Positions 46,667-55,908 of a DNA stretch of 64,000 bases are shown piece after piece. The DNA comes from Pseudorhodoferax sp. Leaf267 (GTDB lineage: Bacteria > Pseudomonadota > Gammaproteobacteria > Burkholderiales > Burkholderiaceae_C). Under the pieces are notes generated by a model. The model was given only the letters and a program-made list of their open reading frames with translations. It did no database searches and was not told the DNA's origin. Numbering within the stretch: position 1 is the first letter of the stretch; each line of letters starts with the position of its first letter. A program made the translations under genes and the position numbers. Location of the stretch: positions 1-64,000 of the forward strand of contig NZ_LMMV01000003.1 of assembly GCF_001422405.1 (NCBI RefSeq), read 5' to 3'.

Positions 46667-47266
46667 ATGCTCGAGCAACGTATACAACAGCATTTCATCG
46701 ACAGCGCCGACCTGAAGTACCAGTCCGCGCAGGCGCTCAGCAAGCCCATCGCAGCGGCCGTGCAGGCCATCCTGGTCAGCGTGACCAGCGGCGGCAAGGT
46801 GCTGGCCTGCGGCAACGGTGGCTCGGCGGCCGATGCCCAGCATTTCGCGGCCGAGTTCGTCGGCCGCTTCGAGCGCGAGCGGCCCGAGCTGGGCGCCATT
46901 GCACTGACGACCGACACGTCCATCCTCACGGCGATCGCCAACGACTACGACTTCAACCACGTGTTCTCGCGACAAGTGCGCGCGCTGGGCTCGTCGGGCG
47001 ACGTGCTGCTGGCCATCACGACCAGCGGCAACTCGGCCAACGTGCTGGCTGCGGTCGAGGCCGCGCACGAGCGCGACATGACGGTGGTGGCGCTGACCGG
47101 GCGCGGCGGCGGCAAGATGACCAGCGCGCTGCGCGAGACCGACGTGCACGTCTGCGTGCCGCACGAGCGCACGGCCCGCATCCAGGAAGTGCACCTGCTG
47201 GTGCTGCACTGCCTGTGCGACGGCGTCGATTCCCAATTGCTAGGTGACCAGGAAACAAGCGTATGA
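46667..47266 (+). CDS. SIS-domain phosphoheptose isomerase/DiaA-like protein
   Basis: 199 residues with [26 protein letters not shown] and [20 protein letters not shown], the sugar-phosphate isomerase (SIS) site of GmhA. In E. coli the protein in this exact cluster position is DiaA, which binds DnaA and helps start replication; GmhA makes the heptose precursor of LPS. The sequence alone does not separate the two, but context favours DiaA. The stop overlaps the dolP start (ATGA). Confidence 0.9.
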   Translation: MLEQRIQQHFIDSADLKYQSAQALSKPIAAAVQAILVSVTSGGKVLACGNGGSAADAQHFAAEFVGRFERERPELGAIALTTDTSILTAIANDYDFNHVFSRQVRALGSSGDVLLAITTSGNSANVLAAVEAAHERDMTVVALTGRGGGKMTSALRETDVHVCVPHERTARIQEVHLLVLHCLCDGVDSQLLGDQETSV

Positions 47267-47916
47267 AGATGATCCCCAAGCGCCTCGTGCTGCTGTCGTT
47301 GAGCGCGGCCGCATTGGCAGCCAGCCTGTCGGCCTGCGTGCCGTTGGTCGTGGGTGGCGCCGCCGCTGGCGGTGTGCTGGTGGCGATGGACCGCCGCACC
47401 TCCGGCGCGCAGCTGGAAGACGAAGGCATCGAGATGCGCGCGGCCAACCGCATCAAGGAAGCCCTGGGCGACGGCGCGCACATCAACGTGACCAGCTACA
47501 ACCGCCAGGTGCTGCTGACCGGCGAAGTGGCGACGGCACAGGACCAGAAACGCGCCGAGGAAGTCGCCGCGCGCGTGGACAACGTGCGCACCGTGGTCAA
47601 CGACCTGGCCGTGATGCTGCCCTCCAGCCTCACGCAGCGTTCCTCGGACGTGCTGATCACCGGCAAGGTCAAGGCCTCGCTGGTCGATGCCAAGGACGTG
47701 CAGCTCAACGCCTTCAAGGTGTTCACCGAGCGCGGCGTGGTCTACCTGATGGGCCGCGTCACGCAGCGCGAGGCCGAGCGGGCCACGCAGATCGCACGTG
47801 GCGTGGCCAACGTGACCAAGGTCGTGCGTGTGTTCGAGATCTTGAGCGAGGAAGAACTCGCGCGCCTGAACCGTCAGGGCCCCACGCCCCAGCAGGCACC
47901 CGCCGCGCCCAGGTAA
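47263..47916 (+). CDS. dolP: BON-domain outer membrane lipoprotein (DolP/YraP-like)
   Basis: 217 residues. The lipobox gives lipidated Cys25 (LSACVPLV); a glycine-rich turn follows. Two BON domains occupy about 55-120 and 125-195 ([57 protein letters not shown]). DolP sits at the inner face of the outer membrane, binds anionic lipid and supports envelope integrity. Translationally coupled to the SIS gene. Confidence 0.9.
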   Translation: MKMIPKRLVLLSLSAAALAASLSACVPLVVGGAAAGGVLVAMDRRTSGAQLEDEGIEMRAANRIKEALGDGAHINVTSYNRQVLLTGEVATAQDQKRAEEVAARVDNVRTVVNDLAVMLPSSLTQRSSDVLITGKVKASLVDAKDVQLNAFKVFTERGVVYLMGRVTQREAERATQIARGVANVTKVVRVFEILSEEELARLNRQGPTPQQAPAAPR

Positions 47917-47928
47917 CGCGGCTGCGAC

Positions 47929-47947
47929 GCCCCGCTGCGCGCGGGGC
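47929..47947. terminator. GC-rich hairpin between convergent genes
   Basis: GCCCCGC at 47929-47935 pairs with GCGGGGC at 47941-47947 around a five-base loop, in the short gap between dolP and the convergent dehydrogenase. No T-run follows, so only a modest case for termination. Confidence 0.4.
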
Positions 47948-47952
47948 CGGCT

Positions 47953-48855
47953 TCACTTCAAGCGCGTGATCAGGCTGGACGTGTCCCAGCGCTTGCCGCC
48001 GGCCTGCTGCACGTCGGCATAGAACTGATCGACCAGCGCCGTAACCGGCAGGCGCGCACCGTTGCGCTTGGCCTCGTCCAGCACCAGGCCCAGGTCCTTG
48101 CGCATCCAGTCCACGGCGAAGCCGAACTCGAACTGGCCATTCACCATGGTCTTGCCGCGGTTCTCCATCTGCCAACTCTGGGCCGCGCCCTTGCTGATGA
48201 CGGCCAGCACCTGCTCCATGTCCAGGCCCGCCTTCTGGCCGAAGGCAATGGCTTCGGACAGGCCCTGCACCAGGCCCGCGATGCAGATCTGGTTGACCAT
48301 CTTCGCCAACTGGCCCGCGCCGCTGGCACCCAGCAGCAGGATGGAGCGCGCGAAGGCCTGCGCGACCGGCTCGATGCGGCCATAGGGCTCGGCATCGCCG
48401 CCGCACATCACGGTGAGGAGGCCGTTCTGCGCGCCGGCCTGGCCGCCCGAGACCGGGGCGTCGATGAAATGCACGCCGGCCTGCTGCGCCTGGGCATGCA
48501 GTTCGCGCGCGACGTTGGCCGAGGCCGTCGTGTGGTCCACGAACACCGCGCCTTTGGCCATGCCGGCCAGCGCGCCTTGCGCACCGAGCACCACCGAGCG
48601 CAGGTCGTCGTCGTTGCCGACGCAGCAGAACACGATGTCGGCGCCCTGGGCCGCCTCGCGCGGTGTGGCGGCGGTGCGGCCCTTGAACTCCTCGGCCCAG
48701 GCCTGGGCCTTGGCCGCGCTGCGGTTGTAGACCGTGACCTGGTGGCCGGCCAGGGCCAGGTGGCCGGCCATGGGGAAGCCCATCACGCCCAGGCCCAAAA
48801 AGGCCACTTTCTGCGCTGCAATGGGGGTGTAGGTGCGAGGGTTGGTGGACGCCAT
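47953..48855 (-). CDS. 3-hydroxyisobutyrate dehydrogenase-family oxidoreductase
   Basis: 300 residues. The Rossmann start is KVAFLGLGVMGFPMAGHLALAGH, the substrate loop FIDAPVSGGQAGAQNG and the catalytic lysine lies in GQLAKMVNQ. These mark beta-hydroxyacid dehydrogenases, which include 3-hydroxyisobutyrate, tartronate semialdehyde and glyoxylate reductases. The exact substrate is undetermined. It follows the tautomerase on the same strand by 33 bases. Confidence 0.87.
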   Translation of the reverse strand: MASTNPRTYTPIAAQKVAFLGLGVMGFPMAGHLALAGHQVTVYNRSAAKAQAWAEEFKGRTAATPREAAQGADIVFCCVGNDDDLRSVVLGAQGALAGMAKGAVFVDHTTASANVARELHAQAQQAGVHFIDAPVSGGQAGAQNGLLTVMCGGDAEPYGRIEPVAQAFARSILLLGASGAGQLAKMVNQICIAGLVQGLSEAIAFGQKAGLDMEQVLAVISKGAAQSWQMENRGKTMVNGQFEFGFAVDWMRKDLGLVLDEAKRNGARLPVTALVDQFYADVQQAGGKRWDTSSLITRLK

Positions 48856-48888
48856 GCCTTGAGTACTCCGTGGAATGAAGCGCGGATT

Positions 48889-49284
48889 CTAGGAGTCGGT
48901 CTCCAGCGTGTACTGCGCAATCCCGTTGCCGAAAGACCAGTTCTCACGCAGCGTCTCGACGAGGTGGATGACCACATCCGACGCGGCGAAGCCTGCATGT
49001 TGTTCCGCCTGCTGGGCGATGCGGGCGAACAGCACGCGCTTCTGGTCCCGCGAGCGGCCCGGCGAGCAGGTGATCTGAACCAGCGCCACATGGGTCGTGT
49101 GCCGGACGCCCAGGTATGCGGGCGTGCAGACGATCGCGCCTGGCCCATGGCGCGTGACGACCTGGAAGCGGTCGTCTGGCGGCACGTCGAAGGTCTCGGC
49201 CAGCGCGGCGTGCACGGCCTGTGACAGGGCCTCGGCATGCGCGTTGGATGTGGCAGTGGGGATGTCGATGCGGACGAATGGCAT
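48889..49284 (-). CDS. Tautomerase-family protein
   Basis: 131 residues from MPFVRIDIPTATSNAHAEAL; after Met removal Pro1 would be the catalytic base, so this start is required. FQVVTRHGPGAIV and VVIHLVETLRENWSFGNGIAQY fit the longer (about 130-residue) bacterial tautomerases rather than 4-oxalocrotonate tautomerase. Substrate unknown. Divergent from a LysR gene 87 bases away, the usual pairing of regulator and target. Confidence 0.85.
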   Translation of the reverse strand: MPFVRIDIPTATSNAHAEALSQAVHAALAETFDVPPDDRFQVVTRHGPGAIVCTPAYLGVRHTTHVALVQITCSPGRSRDQKRVLFARIAQQAEQHAGFAASDVVIHLVETLRENWSFGNGIAQYTLETDS

Positions 49285-49371
49285 GGTGCGTTCTCCAAAG
49301 GGTTGCGATGGCGGAACTGTGCCCCGCCCACCGCCTGCGCGAAACGCCCCGCGCGGCACAATCCTTGTGCA

Positions 49372-50295
49372 ATGGCTGCACAAGCGATGGAGCAACTGGG
49401 CTTCGACGATTTCGATCTGTTCGTGCGGATCGCGCTGACGCGCTCGCTGTCGGTGGTCGCGCGTGAGCGTGGGGTGGCCGCCAGCAGCGTGTCGCGCGCG
49501 CTAGCACGCATCGAGGCTGCCTGCGGCCTGCGGCTGGCCCACCGCAGCACGCACGGCCTGGCGCTGACAGAGGAGGGCCAGCTCTTGCTCGAGCACGCGC
49601 AGCGCATCCTCAACGAGCGCCGGCAGTTGCAGGCCAGCCTGGGGCCGCGGCGCACGGCCGTCGCGGGCATGGTGCACCTGGCAGTCAGCCGACTGCTGGC
49701 CGAGCACCTGGTCGTGCCCAGCCTGCCGCGCCTTCGGGCCGCGCACCCGGAACTGGGCATCGAGCTGCACCTGGGCGACCGCGTGACGAGCATGGCCGAG
49801 CAGGGCATCGACATCGCGATCCGCGCCGGCGTGGCACCAGCCGACACGCAGGTCGTGCGCGGCCTGGCGCACTATGGGCGCCGGCTGTATGCGTCAAAGG
49901 ACTACCTGCAGCGCCATGGCGTGCCACTGAGCGTGGACGCGCTGGCCAAACATGCGCTGATCGGCAACACCGCCTCGCCGGGCCACAACCGCTGGCAGTT
50001 CGTCGTCGACGGCGTGCCGCAGGAACTGCAGGTGCAGGGCCTGCTGCGTGCCGACTGCAGCGCGGCCGTGGCCGCACTCGCGCTGGCTGGCGCCGGCATC
50101 GCGAGCCTCAACGATCTGGTCGGCCGAGCTTTGGTGCAGCAAGGCCGTCTGCAGCCGCTGCTGGCAAGCATCGTGGTGCCAGGCGCTCACGCGGTGCAGG
50201 CGGTGATCCTGGCCGAGCGTCACCGTGCGCCGCGCATCCGCGCCACGCTGGCGCATCTGCAGGCCGCGTTCGCAGCCTGCGCCCAAGACAGCTAA
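49372..50295 (+). CDS. LysR-family transcriptional regulator
   Basis: 307 residues. The N-terminal HTH is DDFDLFVRIALTRSLSVVARERGVAASSVSRALARIE at about 11-47, followed by a substrate-binding domain (GMVHLAVSRLLAEHLVVPSLP; GIDIAIRAGVAPADTQVVRGL). The start may be ATG 49372 or 49387. It likely controls the divergent tautomerase gene. Its last four bases overlap the convergent pilU stop. Confidence 0.88.
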   Translation: MAAQAMEQLGFDDFDLFVRIALTRSLSVVARERGVAASSVSRALARIEAACGLRLAHRSTHGLALTEEGQLLLEHAQRILNERRQLQASLGPRRTAVAGMVHLAVSRLLAEHLVVPSLPRLRAAHPELGIELHLGDRVTSMAEQGIDIAIRAGVAPADTQVVRGLAHYGRRLYASKDYLQRHGVPLSVDALAKHALIGNTASPGHNRWQFVVDGVPQELQVQGLLRADCSAAVAALALAGAGIASLNDLVGRALVQQGRLQPLLASIVVPGAHAVQAVILAERHRAPRIRATLAHLQAAFAACAQDS

Positions 50296-51428
50296 ACGAT
50301 GTGCATGTGCTCGGTGCCGGCCGCCAGGTCCTGGCTCTTGGCACGCTGGCTGTTCAGCTTGATCTGCAGCCGCAGGTCGTTGAGCGAATCGGCGTTGCGC
50401 AGGGCGTCCTCGTAGGTGATGACGTTCTGCTCGTAGGCGTCGAACAGCGCCTGGTCGAAGGTCTGCATGCCCAGGTTGCGGCTCTTCTTCATGATCTCCT
50501 TGATCTCGGCGACTTCGCCCTTGAAGATCAGGTCGGAGATCAGCGGCGAGTTCAGCATGATCTCGACGGCAGCCGTGCGGCCCCGGCCGTCCTGGCGCGG
50601 CACCAGGCGTTGCGAGACGATGGCCTTGAGGTTCAGCGACAGGTCCATCAGCAGCTGGGCGCGCCGGTCTTCGGGGAAGAAGTTGATGATGCGATCCAGC
50701 GCCTGGTTGGCGCTGTTGGCATGCAGCGTGGCCAGGCACAGGTGGCCGGTCTCGGCGAACGCGACCGCGTGGTCCATGGTCTCGCGGTCGCGGATCTCGC
50801 CCATCAGGATCACGTCGGGCGCCTGGCGAAGCGTGTTCTTCAGCGCCGCCTCCCAGCTCTCGGTGTCCAGCCCTACCTCGCGTTGCGTGATCACGCAGTT
50901 CTTGTGCGGGTGCACGAACTCCACCGGGTCTTCGATGGTGATGATGTGGCCGTAGGAGTTGTCATTGCGCCAGTCCACCATGGCGGCCAGCGTGGTCGAC
51001 TTGCCCGAGCCCGTGGCGCCGACCATGATGCACAGGCCGCGCTTGGTCATCGCGATCTCCTTGAGCGTCTGCGGCATGCCCAGGCCGTCGATGGTCGGCA
51101 GCGTGGTCGGGATCACGCGCATCACCATGCCGACCTTGCCCTGCTGCATGAACGCATTCACACGGAAGCGGCCGATGCCACTCGGCGAGATCGAGAAGTT
51201 GCATTCCTTGGTGCGCTCGAACTCGGCGGTCTGCCGGTCGCTCATGACCGCACGCGCCAGCGCCATGGTGTGGGCTGGCTGCAGTGGCTGCGGCGAGACC
51301 TTGGTGACCTTCCCATCCACCTTGATGCCCGGTGGGAACTCGGCGGTGATGAACAGGTCGCTGCCCTGGCGGCTGACCATCAGGCGCAGCAGGTCGTTGA
51401 TGAATTTACTGGCCTGGTCGCGTTCCAT
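50292..51428 (-). CDS. pilU: Type IV pilus retraction ATPase, PilU
   Basis: 378 residues. Walker A GATGSGKST, the Asp box IITIEDPVEFVHPH, Walker B DVILMGEIRDRETM and the His box HLCLATLHANSANQ mark the PilT/PilU secretion ATPases. The longer C-terminus (ending SQDLAAGTEHMHIV) and place downstream of pilT identify PilU. It assists PilT in pilus retraction. Third gene of a pilT-cNMP protein-pilU run. Confidence 0.92.
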   Translation of the reverse strand: MERDQASKFINDLLRLMVSRQGSDLFITAEFPPGIKVDGKVTKVSPQPLQPAHTMALARAVMSDRQTAEFERTKECNFSISPSGIGRFRVNAFMQQGKVGMVMRVIPTTLPTIDGLGMPQTLKEIAMTKRGLCIMVGATGSGKSTTLAAMVDWRNDNSYGHIITIEDPVEFVHPHKNCVITQREVGLDTESWEAALKNTLRQAPDVILMGEIRDRETMDHAVAFAETGHLCLATLHANSANQALDRIINFFPEDRRAQLLMDLSLNLKAIVSQRLVPRQDGRGRTAAVEIMLNSPLISDLIFKGEVAEIKEIMKKSRNLGMQTFDQALFDAYEQNVITYEDALRNADSLNDLRLQIKLNSQRAKSQDLAAGTEHMHIV

Positions 51429-51438
51429 ACGGGCAATC

Positions 51439-52083
51439 CTAGTTCGGGCGGTCGCTGAAGCGCGCGCTCACGGCACGCAGGCGCAGTGACAGCTTGCGGG
51501 CCAGCAGGGCGATCAGCGCAGCCGCCAAGCGCGGGTCGGTGTTCATCATGTCGTCCATCGCCTCGGCGGACAGCGCGGCGATCTCGCATTCATCCAGCGT
51601 GGTGCAGGCCGAAAAGCGGATCCCGCTGTCCAGCAGCGACATCTCGCCCAGGATGTCGCCGGGCCGCGTCTCGGCCAGGCGCAGGTGCTCGCCCCAGGGC
51701 TGCAGTCGGTCCACCGCGATCGTGCCCTTGAGCAGCACGACCATGAAATTGCCGTACTCGTGCTGGCGGATGACGTCGCGCCCGGCCGGCACCGAGACGA
51801 ATTGAAAGAAGCGCTCCAGCCGCTCGATCGACAGCGGGTCGAGCTGCTCCATGTTTTTGTCCCTGGCCCACAGTGCCTGCAGCGTGGCGACAGCCGGGGC
51901 CGAGGCGATGCGCTTGGCGCCGATCTCCAACGCCCGCGTGTCCCAGGGCACGACGACCGACTCCTCCACACCCTGGCCGGCGAAGGCCGTGGTGAACAGT
52001 GTGGAGTCGCCGCTGCGCGTGTCCCTCGCCCGCGGGGCGGCGGGCTCGGCACGCAGGAACCCGAACCAGCTCTTCATGCCCAT
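51439..52083 (-). CDS. Cyclic nucleotide-binding domain protein between pilT and pilU
   Basis: 214 residues from MGMKSWFGFLRAEPAAP (a second ATG is two codons later). The first 85 residues are unassigned. A cyclic-nucleotide-binding beta-roll follows: GRDVIRQHEYGNFMVVLLKGTIAV, RLAETRPGDILGEMSLLDSGIRFSACTTLDECEIAALS, with GEMSLLD as the phosphate cassette. No HTH, so it is not a CRP-type regulator. It lies ten bases before pilU and 82 after pilT, which suggests a nucleotide-dependent control of twitching; inference. Confidence 0.82.
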   Translation of the reverse strand: MGMKSWFGFLRAEPAAPRARDTRSGDSTLFTTAFAGQGVEESVVVPWDTRALEIGAKRIASAPAVATLQALWARDKNMEQLDPLSIERLERFFQFVSVPAGRDVIRQHEYGNFMVVLLKGTIAVDRLQPWGEHLRLAETRPGDILGEMSLLDSGIRFSACTTLDECEIAALSAEAMDDMMNTDPRLAAALIALLARKLSLRLRAVSARFSDRPN

Positions 52084-52165
52084 GCGATCCCGTGCTGCAC
52101 GGTGCTCACGGGGCAAGAGCCGGCGTCGCCTGCGGTGCGAGCGCCTGCTGGCGGCCGGGCGGCGC

Positions 52166-53209
52166 TCATCCCGGGAAGTTCTCCGGGATCTTGGCCTTGC
52201 CGCGCGCCTCGGCCGCGCTGATCACGTTGCGCCGCACCAGCTCGGTCAGGTTCTGGTCCAGCGTCTGCATGCCCACGCCATTGCTGGTCTGGATCGTGGA
52301 ATACATCTGCGCGACCTTGGCCTCGCGGATCAGGTTGCGGATGGCGCTGGTGCCCAGCATGATCTCGTGGGCGGCCACGCGGCCCTGGCCGTCCTTGGTC
52401 TTGCACAGCGTCTGCGAGATCACGGCCTGCAGCGATTCGGACAGCATCGCGCGGATCATGTCTTTCTCTTCCGCCGGGAACACGTCGATGATGCGGTCGA
52501 TGGTCTTGGCCGCGCTGGAGGTGTGCAGCGTGCCGAACACCAGATGGCCGGTCTCCGCCGCGGTCATCGCCAGGCGGATGGTCTCCAGGTCGCGCAGCTC
52601 GCCGACCAGGATCGCGTCCGGGTCTTCGCGCAGCGCCGAGCGCAGGGCGGCCGAGAAGCTCAGCGTGTGCGGGCCGACCTCGCGCTGGTTGATCAGGCAC
52701 TTCTTGGACTCGTGAACGAACTCGATCGGGTCCTCGATCGTCAGCACATGGCCGTATTCGCTTTCGTTGAGGTGGTTGACCATGGCCGCCAGGGTGGTCG
52801 ACTTGCCCGAGCCCGTGGGGCCGGTCACCAGCACCATGCCGCGCGGCTTCAGGGCCAGGTCGCCGAAGATCTTGGGCGCGTTGAGCTGCTCCAGCGTCAG
52901 GATCTTGGAGGGGATGGTGCGCAGCACGGCGGCCGCGCCGCGGTCCTGGTTGAAGGCGTTCACGCGAAAGCGCGCCAGGCCGTCGATCTCGAACGAGAAA
53001 TCGATCTCCAGGAACTCTTCGTAATGCTTGCGCTGGCTGTCGCTCATGATGTCGTACACCATGCCGTGCACCGTCTTGTGGTCCAGCGGGTCGACGTTGA
53101 TGCGCCGCACATCGCCATGCACGCGGATCATCGGCGGCAGCCCGGCCGACAGGTGCAGGTCCGAGGCCTTGTTCTTCACGCTGAACGCCAGCAGCTGGGT
53201 AATGTCCAC
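52166..53209 (-). CDS. pilT: Type IV pilus retraction ATPase, PilT
   Basis: 347 residues from a GTG with GAGG before it; the start MDITQLLAFSVKNKASDLHLSAG is the standard PilT N-terminus. Walker A GPTGSGKST, Asp box VLTIEDPIEFVHES, Walker B DAILVGELRDLETI and the C-terminal AIRNLIREAK (AIRNLIRE motif) are all present. This hexamer pulls pili in, giving twitching motility. Divergent from yggS, only 36 bases away. Confidence 0.97.
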   Translation of the reverse strand: MDITQLLAFSVKNKASDLHLSAGLPPMIRVHGDVRRINVDPLDHKTVHGMVYDIMSDSQRKHYEEFLEIDFSFEIDGLARFRVNAFNQDRGAAAVLRTIPSKILTLEQLNAPKIFGDLALKPRGMVLVTGPTGSGKSTTLAAMVNHLNESEYGHVLTIEDPIEFVHESKKCLINQREVGPHTLSFSAALRSALREDPDAILVGELRDLETIRLAMTAAETGHLVFGTLHTSSAAKTIDRIIDVFPAEEKDMIRAMLSESLQAVISQTLCKTKDGQGRVAAHEIMLGTSAIRNLIREAKVAQMYSTIQTSNGVGMQTLDQNLTELVRRNVISAAEARGKAKIPENFPG

Positions 53210-53245
53210 GAATGCCTCGTCGATTTGGTACGCTCTCGGCCGATT

Positions 53246-53959
53246 ATGACGAGCATCGCTAACAGCCTCCAACAAGTGCGTGCTCGGATTGCTGCAGCAT
53301 GCGAGCAAATGGGGCGCCCGGCGGACAGTGTCTGCCTGCTGGCAGTCTCCAAGACCCAACCGACCGCCAGCGTGCTCGACGCGATCGCAGCCGGGCAGCA
53401 GGCCTTCGGCGAGAACTACGTGCAGGAAGGCGTGGACAAGATCCGCGCCGTGCGGGCCTGGGAAGCCGAGGCCGGTGGCGCCGCGCCGAGCCAGTGGCAT
53501 TGCATCGGCCCGCTGCAGAGCAACAAGACGCGGCTGCTGGCCGCGCACTTCGACTGGGTGCACAGCGTGGACCGGCTGAAGATCGCCGAGCGCCTGTCCG
53601 AGCAACGCCCGCCCGAGCTCGGGCCGTTGCAGGTCTGCCTGCAGGTCAACATCGATGGCGGGCCCAACAAGTCCGGCGTGGTGCCGGCCGACGTGCTGGA
53701 ACTGGCGCGCGCGGTGGCGGCACTGCCACGGCTGCGGCTGCGCGGGTTGATGACCATTCCCGAGCCGGTCAGCGGTTTCGAGGCCCAGCGCGCTGTGCAT
53801 GTGCAGGCCCGGCAGTTGTTCGAGGCCGTGCGCGATGCGGGCATTCCAGGTGCAGCCTGGGACACCTTGTCGATGGGCATGACAGGCGACCTCGAAGCGG
53901 CTGTGGCGGCCGGCAGCACCATGGTGCGCATCGGCACCGCGGTGTTCGGCGCGCGCTGA
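53246..53959 (+). CDS. yggS: PLP homeostasis protein, YggS family
   Basis: 237 residues from MTSIANSLQQVRARIAAACEQ. The PLP lysine is in LLAVSKTQPTASVLDAI; WHCIGPLQSNKTRLLAAHFDWVHSVD and LSMGMTGDLEAAVAAGSTMVRIG are signature blocks. The family keeps free PLP in balance without known catalysis. The pairing with pilT is common in proteobacteria and probably reflects shared promoter space. Confidence 0.95.
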   Translation: MTSIANSLQQVRARIAAACEQMGRPADSVCLLAVSKTQPTASVLDAIAAGQQAFGENYVQEGVDKIRAVRAWEAEAGGAAPSQWHCIGPLQSNKTRLLAAHFDWVHSVDRLKIAERLSEQRPPELGPLQVCLQVNIDGGPNKSGVVPADVLELARAVAALPRLRLRGLMTIPEPVSGFEAQRAVHVQARQLFEAVRDAGIPGAAWDTLSMGMTGDLEAAVAAGSTMVRIGTAVFGAR

Positions 53960-53971
53960 CTCCGGCGCCGG

Positions 53972-54490
53972 CTACTGGGCCGGCACGATCACCGACACGC
54001 GGCGGTTCTGCAGCCGGCGCTCGGGCGTGTCGTTGCCGGCCACCGGGTGCGCCTTGCCCAGGCCCTGCACGTCGATCTTGGCGCCGCGCAGCCCGGCATC
54101 GACCAAGGCCTTGGTCACGGCCAGGGCTCGGCGCAGCGACAGCGCCTGGTTGTAGGCGGCGCTGCCCGTGTTGTCTGTGTGGCCCTCGATGCGGATGGTG
54201 TCGATCTGCAGGAAGGCCAGTTCGCGGCCCAGCCGGTCGGCCGTGGTCTGGCTCTCGGCATCGAGCTGGTCCGAATCGGTGTCGAACAACAGCTTGCCGT
54301 TCAGCGAGAACTCCCAGCCCGCGTCCGTGGGCCGAAAGCCCAGGGCCTGCAGGGCCTGGGCCCGCGTATGGGGGGCGGGCGGCGCGGCCGGTTTGGCGGC
54401 GCAGGCGCCCAGCAGCCAGGCCGTGCCGGCCAGGGCGATTCCCAGGGCGGCCCGGCGCGCGGGCTGGTGCGTGTGCGTGTGGTGTGGCAT
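53972..54490 (-). CDS. yfiB: YfiB-like OmpA-domain lipoprotein
   Basis: 172 residues from the ATG that overlaps the end of the diguanylate cyclase gene (TGATG). Lipobox LLGAC with Cys30, then an OmpA-like peptidoglycan-binding domain with FDTDSDQLDAES and IEGHTDNTGSAAYNQALSLRRALAV. With the two genes before it this makes a YfiR-YfiN-YfiB set, in which YfiB at the outer membrane sequesters YfiR and so releases YfiN. Assignment rests on domains plus operon order. Confidence 0.86.
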   Translation of the reverse strand: MPHHTHTHQPARRAALGIALAGTAWLLGACAAKPAAPPAPHTRAQALQALGFRPTDAGWEFSLNGKLLFDTDSDQLDAESQTTADRLGRELAFLQIDTIRIEGHTDNTGSAAYNQALSLRRALAVTKALVDAGLRGAKIDVQGLGKAHPVAGNDTPERRLQNRRVSVIVPAQ

Positions 54491-55908
54491 CAAAGCTCCG
54501 GAATCTCGTTTGTTGTGGGGGTCTGGGGCGGGTCCTGGAACACGTGGCTGGTGCCGCGCCGGGTTTTCTTGGCCTGGTACATCGCGCGATCGGCCGCGCG
54601 CAGCAGCTGGTCGGCGCTGTGGCCATGCAACGGGTAGACCGCGATGCCGATGCTGACCGAGGGCACGATGCGCTCGCTGCGCGCCGGCAGCGGCGTGTCC
54701 ATGGACGCCGTGATCTTGTCGGCGATGCGCACGGCGTCGCGCACGTGGTGCACGGGCGCCAGCAGCACGGCGAACTCGTCGCCGCCCAGGCGCGCCACCA
54801 GGTCGCCCTCGCGCAGTTGGGCGCGGATGCGCTTGGCCACCTCGACCAGCAGCAGGTCGCCCACCGCATGGCCGTAGCGGTCGTTGACTCCCTTGAACTG
54901 GTCGTTGTCCATGTACAGCACCGCGATGCTGGAGCCCTGGGTCTGCGCGTCCTGCAGGATGCGCGCCAGCCGCCGGCTGAAGAAAGCCCGGTTGTACAGG
55001 CCGGTCAGGCTGTCATGGTTGGCCAGATGGGTCAGGGAACGGTTTTCCTGGGCCAGCTGGGCCTGCTGCGACTCGATCTCGGTCAGCAGGGCGTTGAAGT
55101 CCTCGCCGAGCTGGTGGAACTCGGCGATGCGCGAGGCCGGCGCGCGCTGCGCGGCCACACGCTGCGCGCGGGCCACGTGGGTCATCGCGATCAGCGCCTC
55201 GACCGGCTCGACGATGTCGCGTCGCATCCGCCGCGAGGATGCGCGCATGCCCAGGCCCAGCAGCACCAGGCACAGCAGGATGCCGCCGACGGCCGTGGCC
55301 AGGAAGCGCGCGAACACCGAGCCGTCGCCGTGCAGCCGCAGCTCGCCGATGGTCCGGCCCTGGTCCAGGATGGGCGCGACCGTGGTGCCGGGCATCAGCA
55401 GCGCGGCCAGCTGGTCGCCCACGATGCCGGGCACATCGCGCGCGGCCGTGCCCCCCTGGGGGGTGTAGCGCGCCAGCACCGTGCCGCTGGCGTCCAGCAG
55501 CTCGGCATCGCGCAGCGACTCGCGCTGTGCAATCGCCGTCAGCTGTTCCTGGATCGCCTGACGGTCATTGAAGACCACGGCCGCCTCCACCGTGTAGGCG
55601 ATGGACCGGGCCACGAGTTCCAGGTGGTTCGTGGCATAGGTGCGCAGCGCGAGCACGGCGGCCAGCAGCAGCACCAGTGCCACGGCGCCCATGCTGGCCG
55701 CCGCCACGCGCACGTGCGCGCGCTGCAGGGTCTCCAGCAGGCTCAGCCGCTGGGTGCGCGGCAGCGGCGCTTGGCCAAAGGACGGCGTCTGCGGCGCGTG
55801 TGCAGGCGCCGGCGTGGGGGCGTGCGCGTCCGCGAGCCCGGGCGCGGCGTCGTCGTCGGTGCCCAGCGGCAACATGACGGCGCCTTCGGGCGGCTCTCCC
55901 TGGCTCAT
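54490..55908 (-). CDS. yfiN: YfiN/TpbB-like membrane diguanylate cyclase
   Basis: 472 residues from MSQGEPPEGAVMLPL; the first 55 are a Pro/Ala-rich cytoplasmic lead. TM1 at about 72-92, a periplasmic sensor (CHASE8-like) to about 205, TM2 at about 208-228, a HAMP-like linker, then the GGDEF domain with NHDSLTGLYNRAFF and active site RLGGDEFAVLL. An inhibitory I-site RxxD (REGD) stands five residues before GGDEF. It makes c-di-GMP when YfiR lets go. Overlaps yfiR by four bases. Confidence 0.9.
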   Translation of the reverse strand: MSQGEPPEGAVMLPLGTDDDAAPGLADAHAPTPAPAHAPQTPSFGQAPLPRTQRLSLLETLQRAHVRVAAASMGAVALVLLLAAVLALRTYATNHLELVARSIAYTVEAAVVFNDRQAIQEQLTAIAQRESLRDAELLDASGTVLARYTPQGGTAARDVPGIVGDQLAALLMPGTTVAPILDQGRTIGELRLHGDGSVFARFLATAVGGILLCLVLLGLGMRASSRRMRRDIVEPVEALIAMTHVARAQRVAAQRAPASRIAEFHQLGEDFNALLTEIESQQAQLAQENRSLTHLANHDSLTGLYNRAFFSRRLARILQDAQTQGSSIAVLYMDNDQFKGVNDRYGHAVGDLLLVEVAKRIRAQLREGDLVARLGGDEFAVLLAPVHHVRDAVRIADKITASMDTPLPARSERIVPSVSIGIAVYPLHGHSADQLLRAADRAMYQAKKTRRGTSHVFQDPPQTPTTNEIPEL

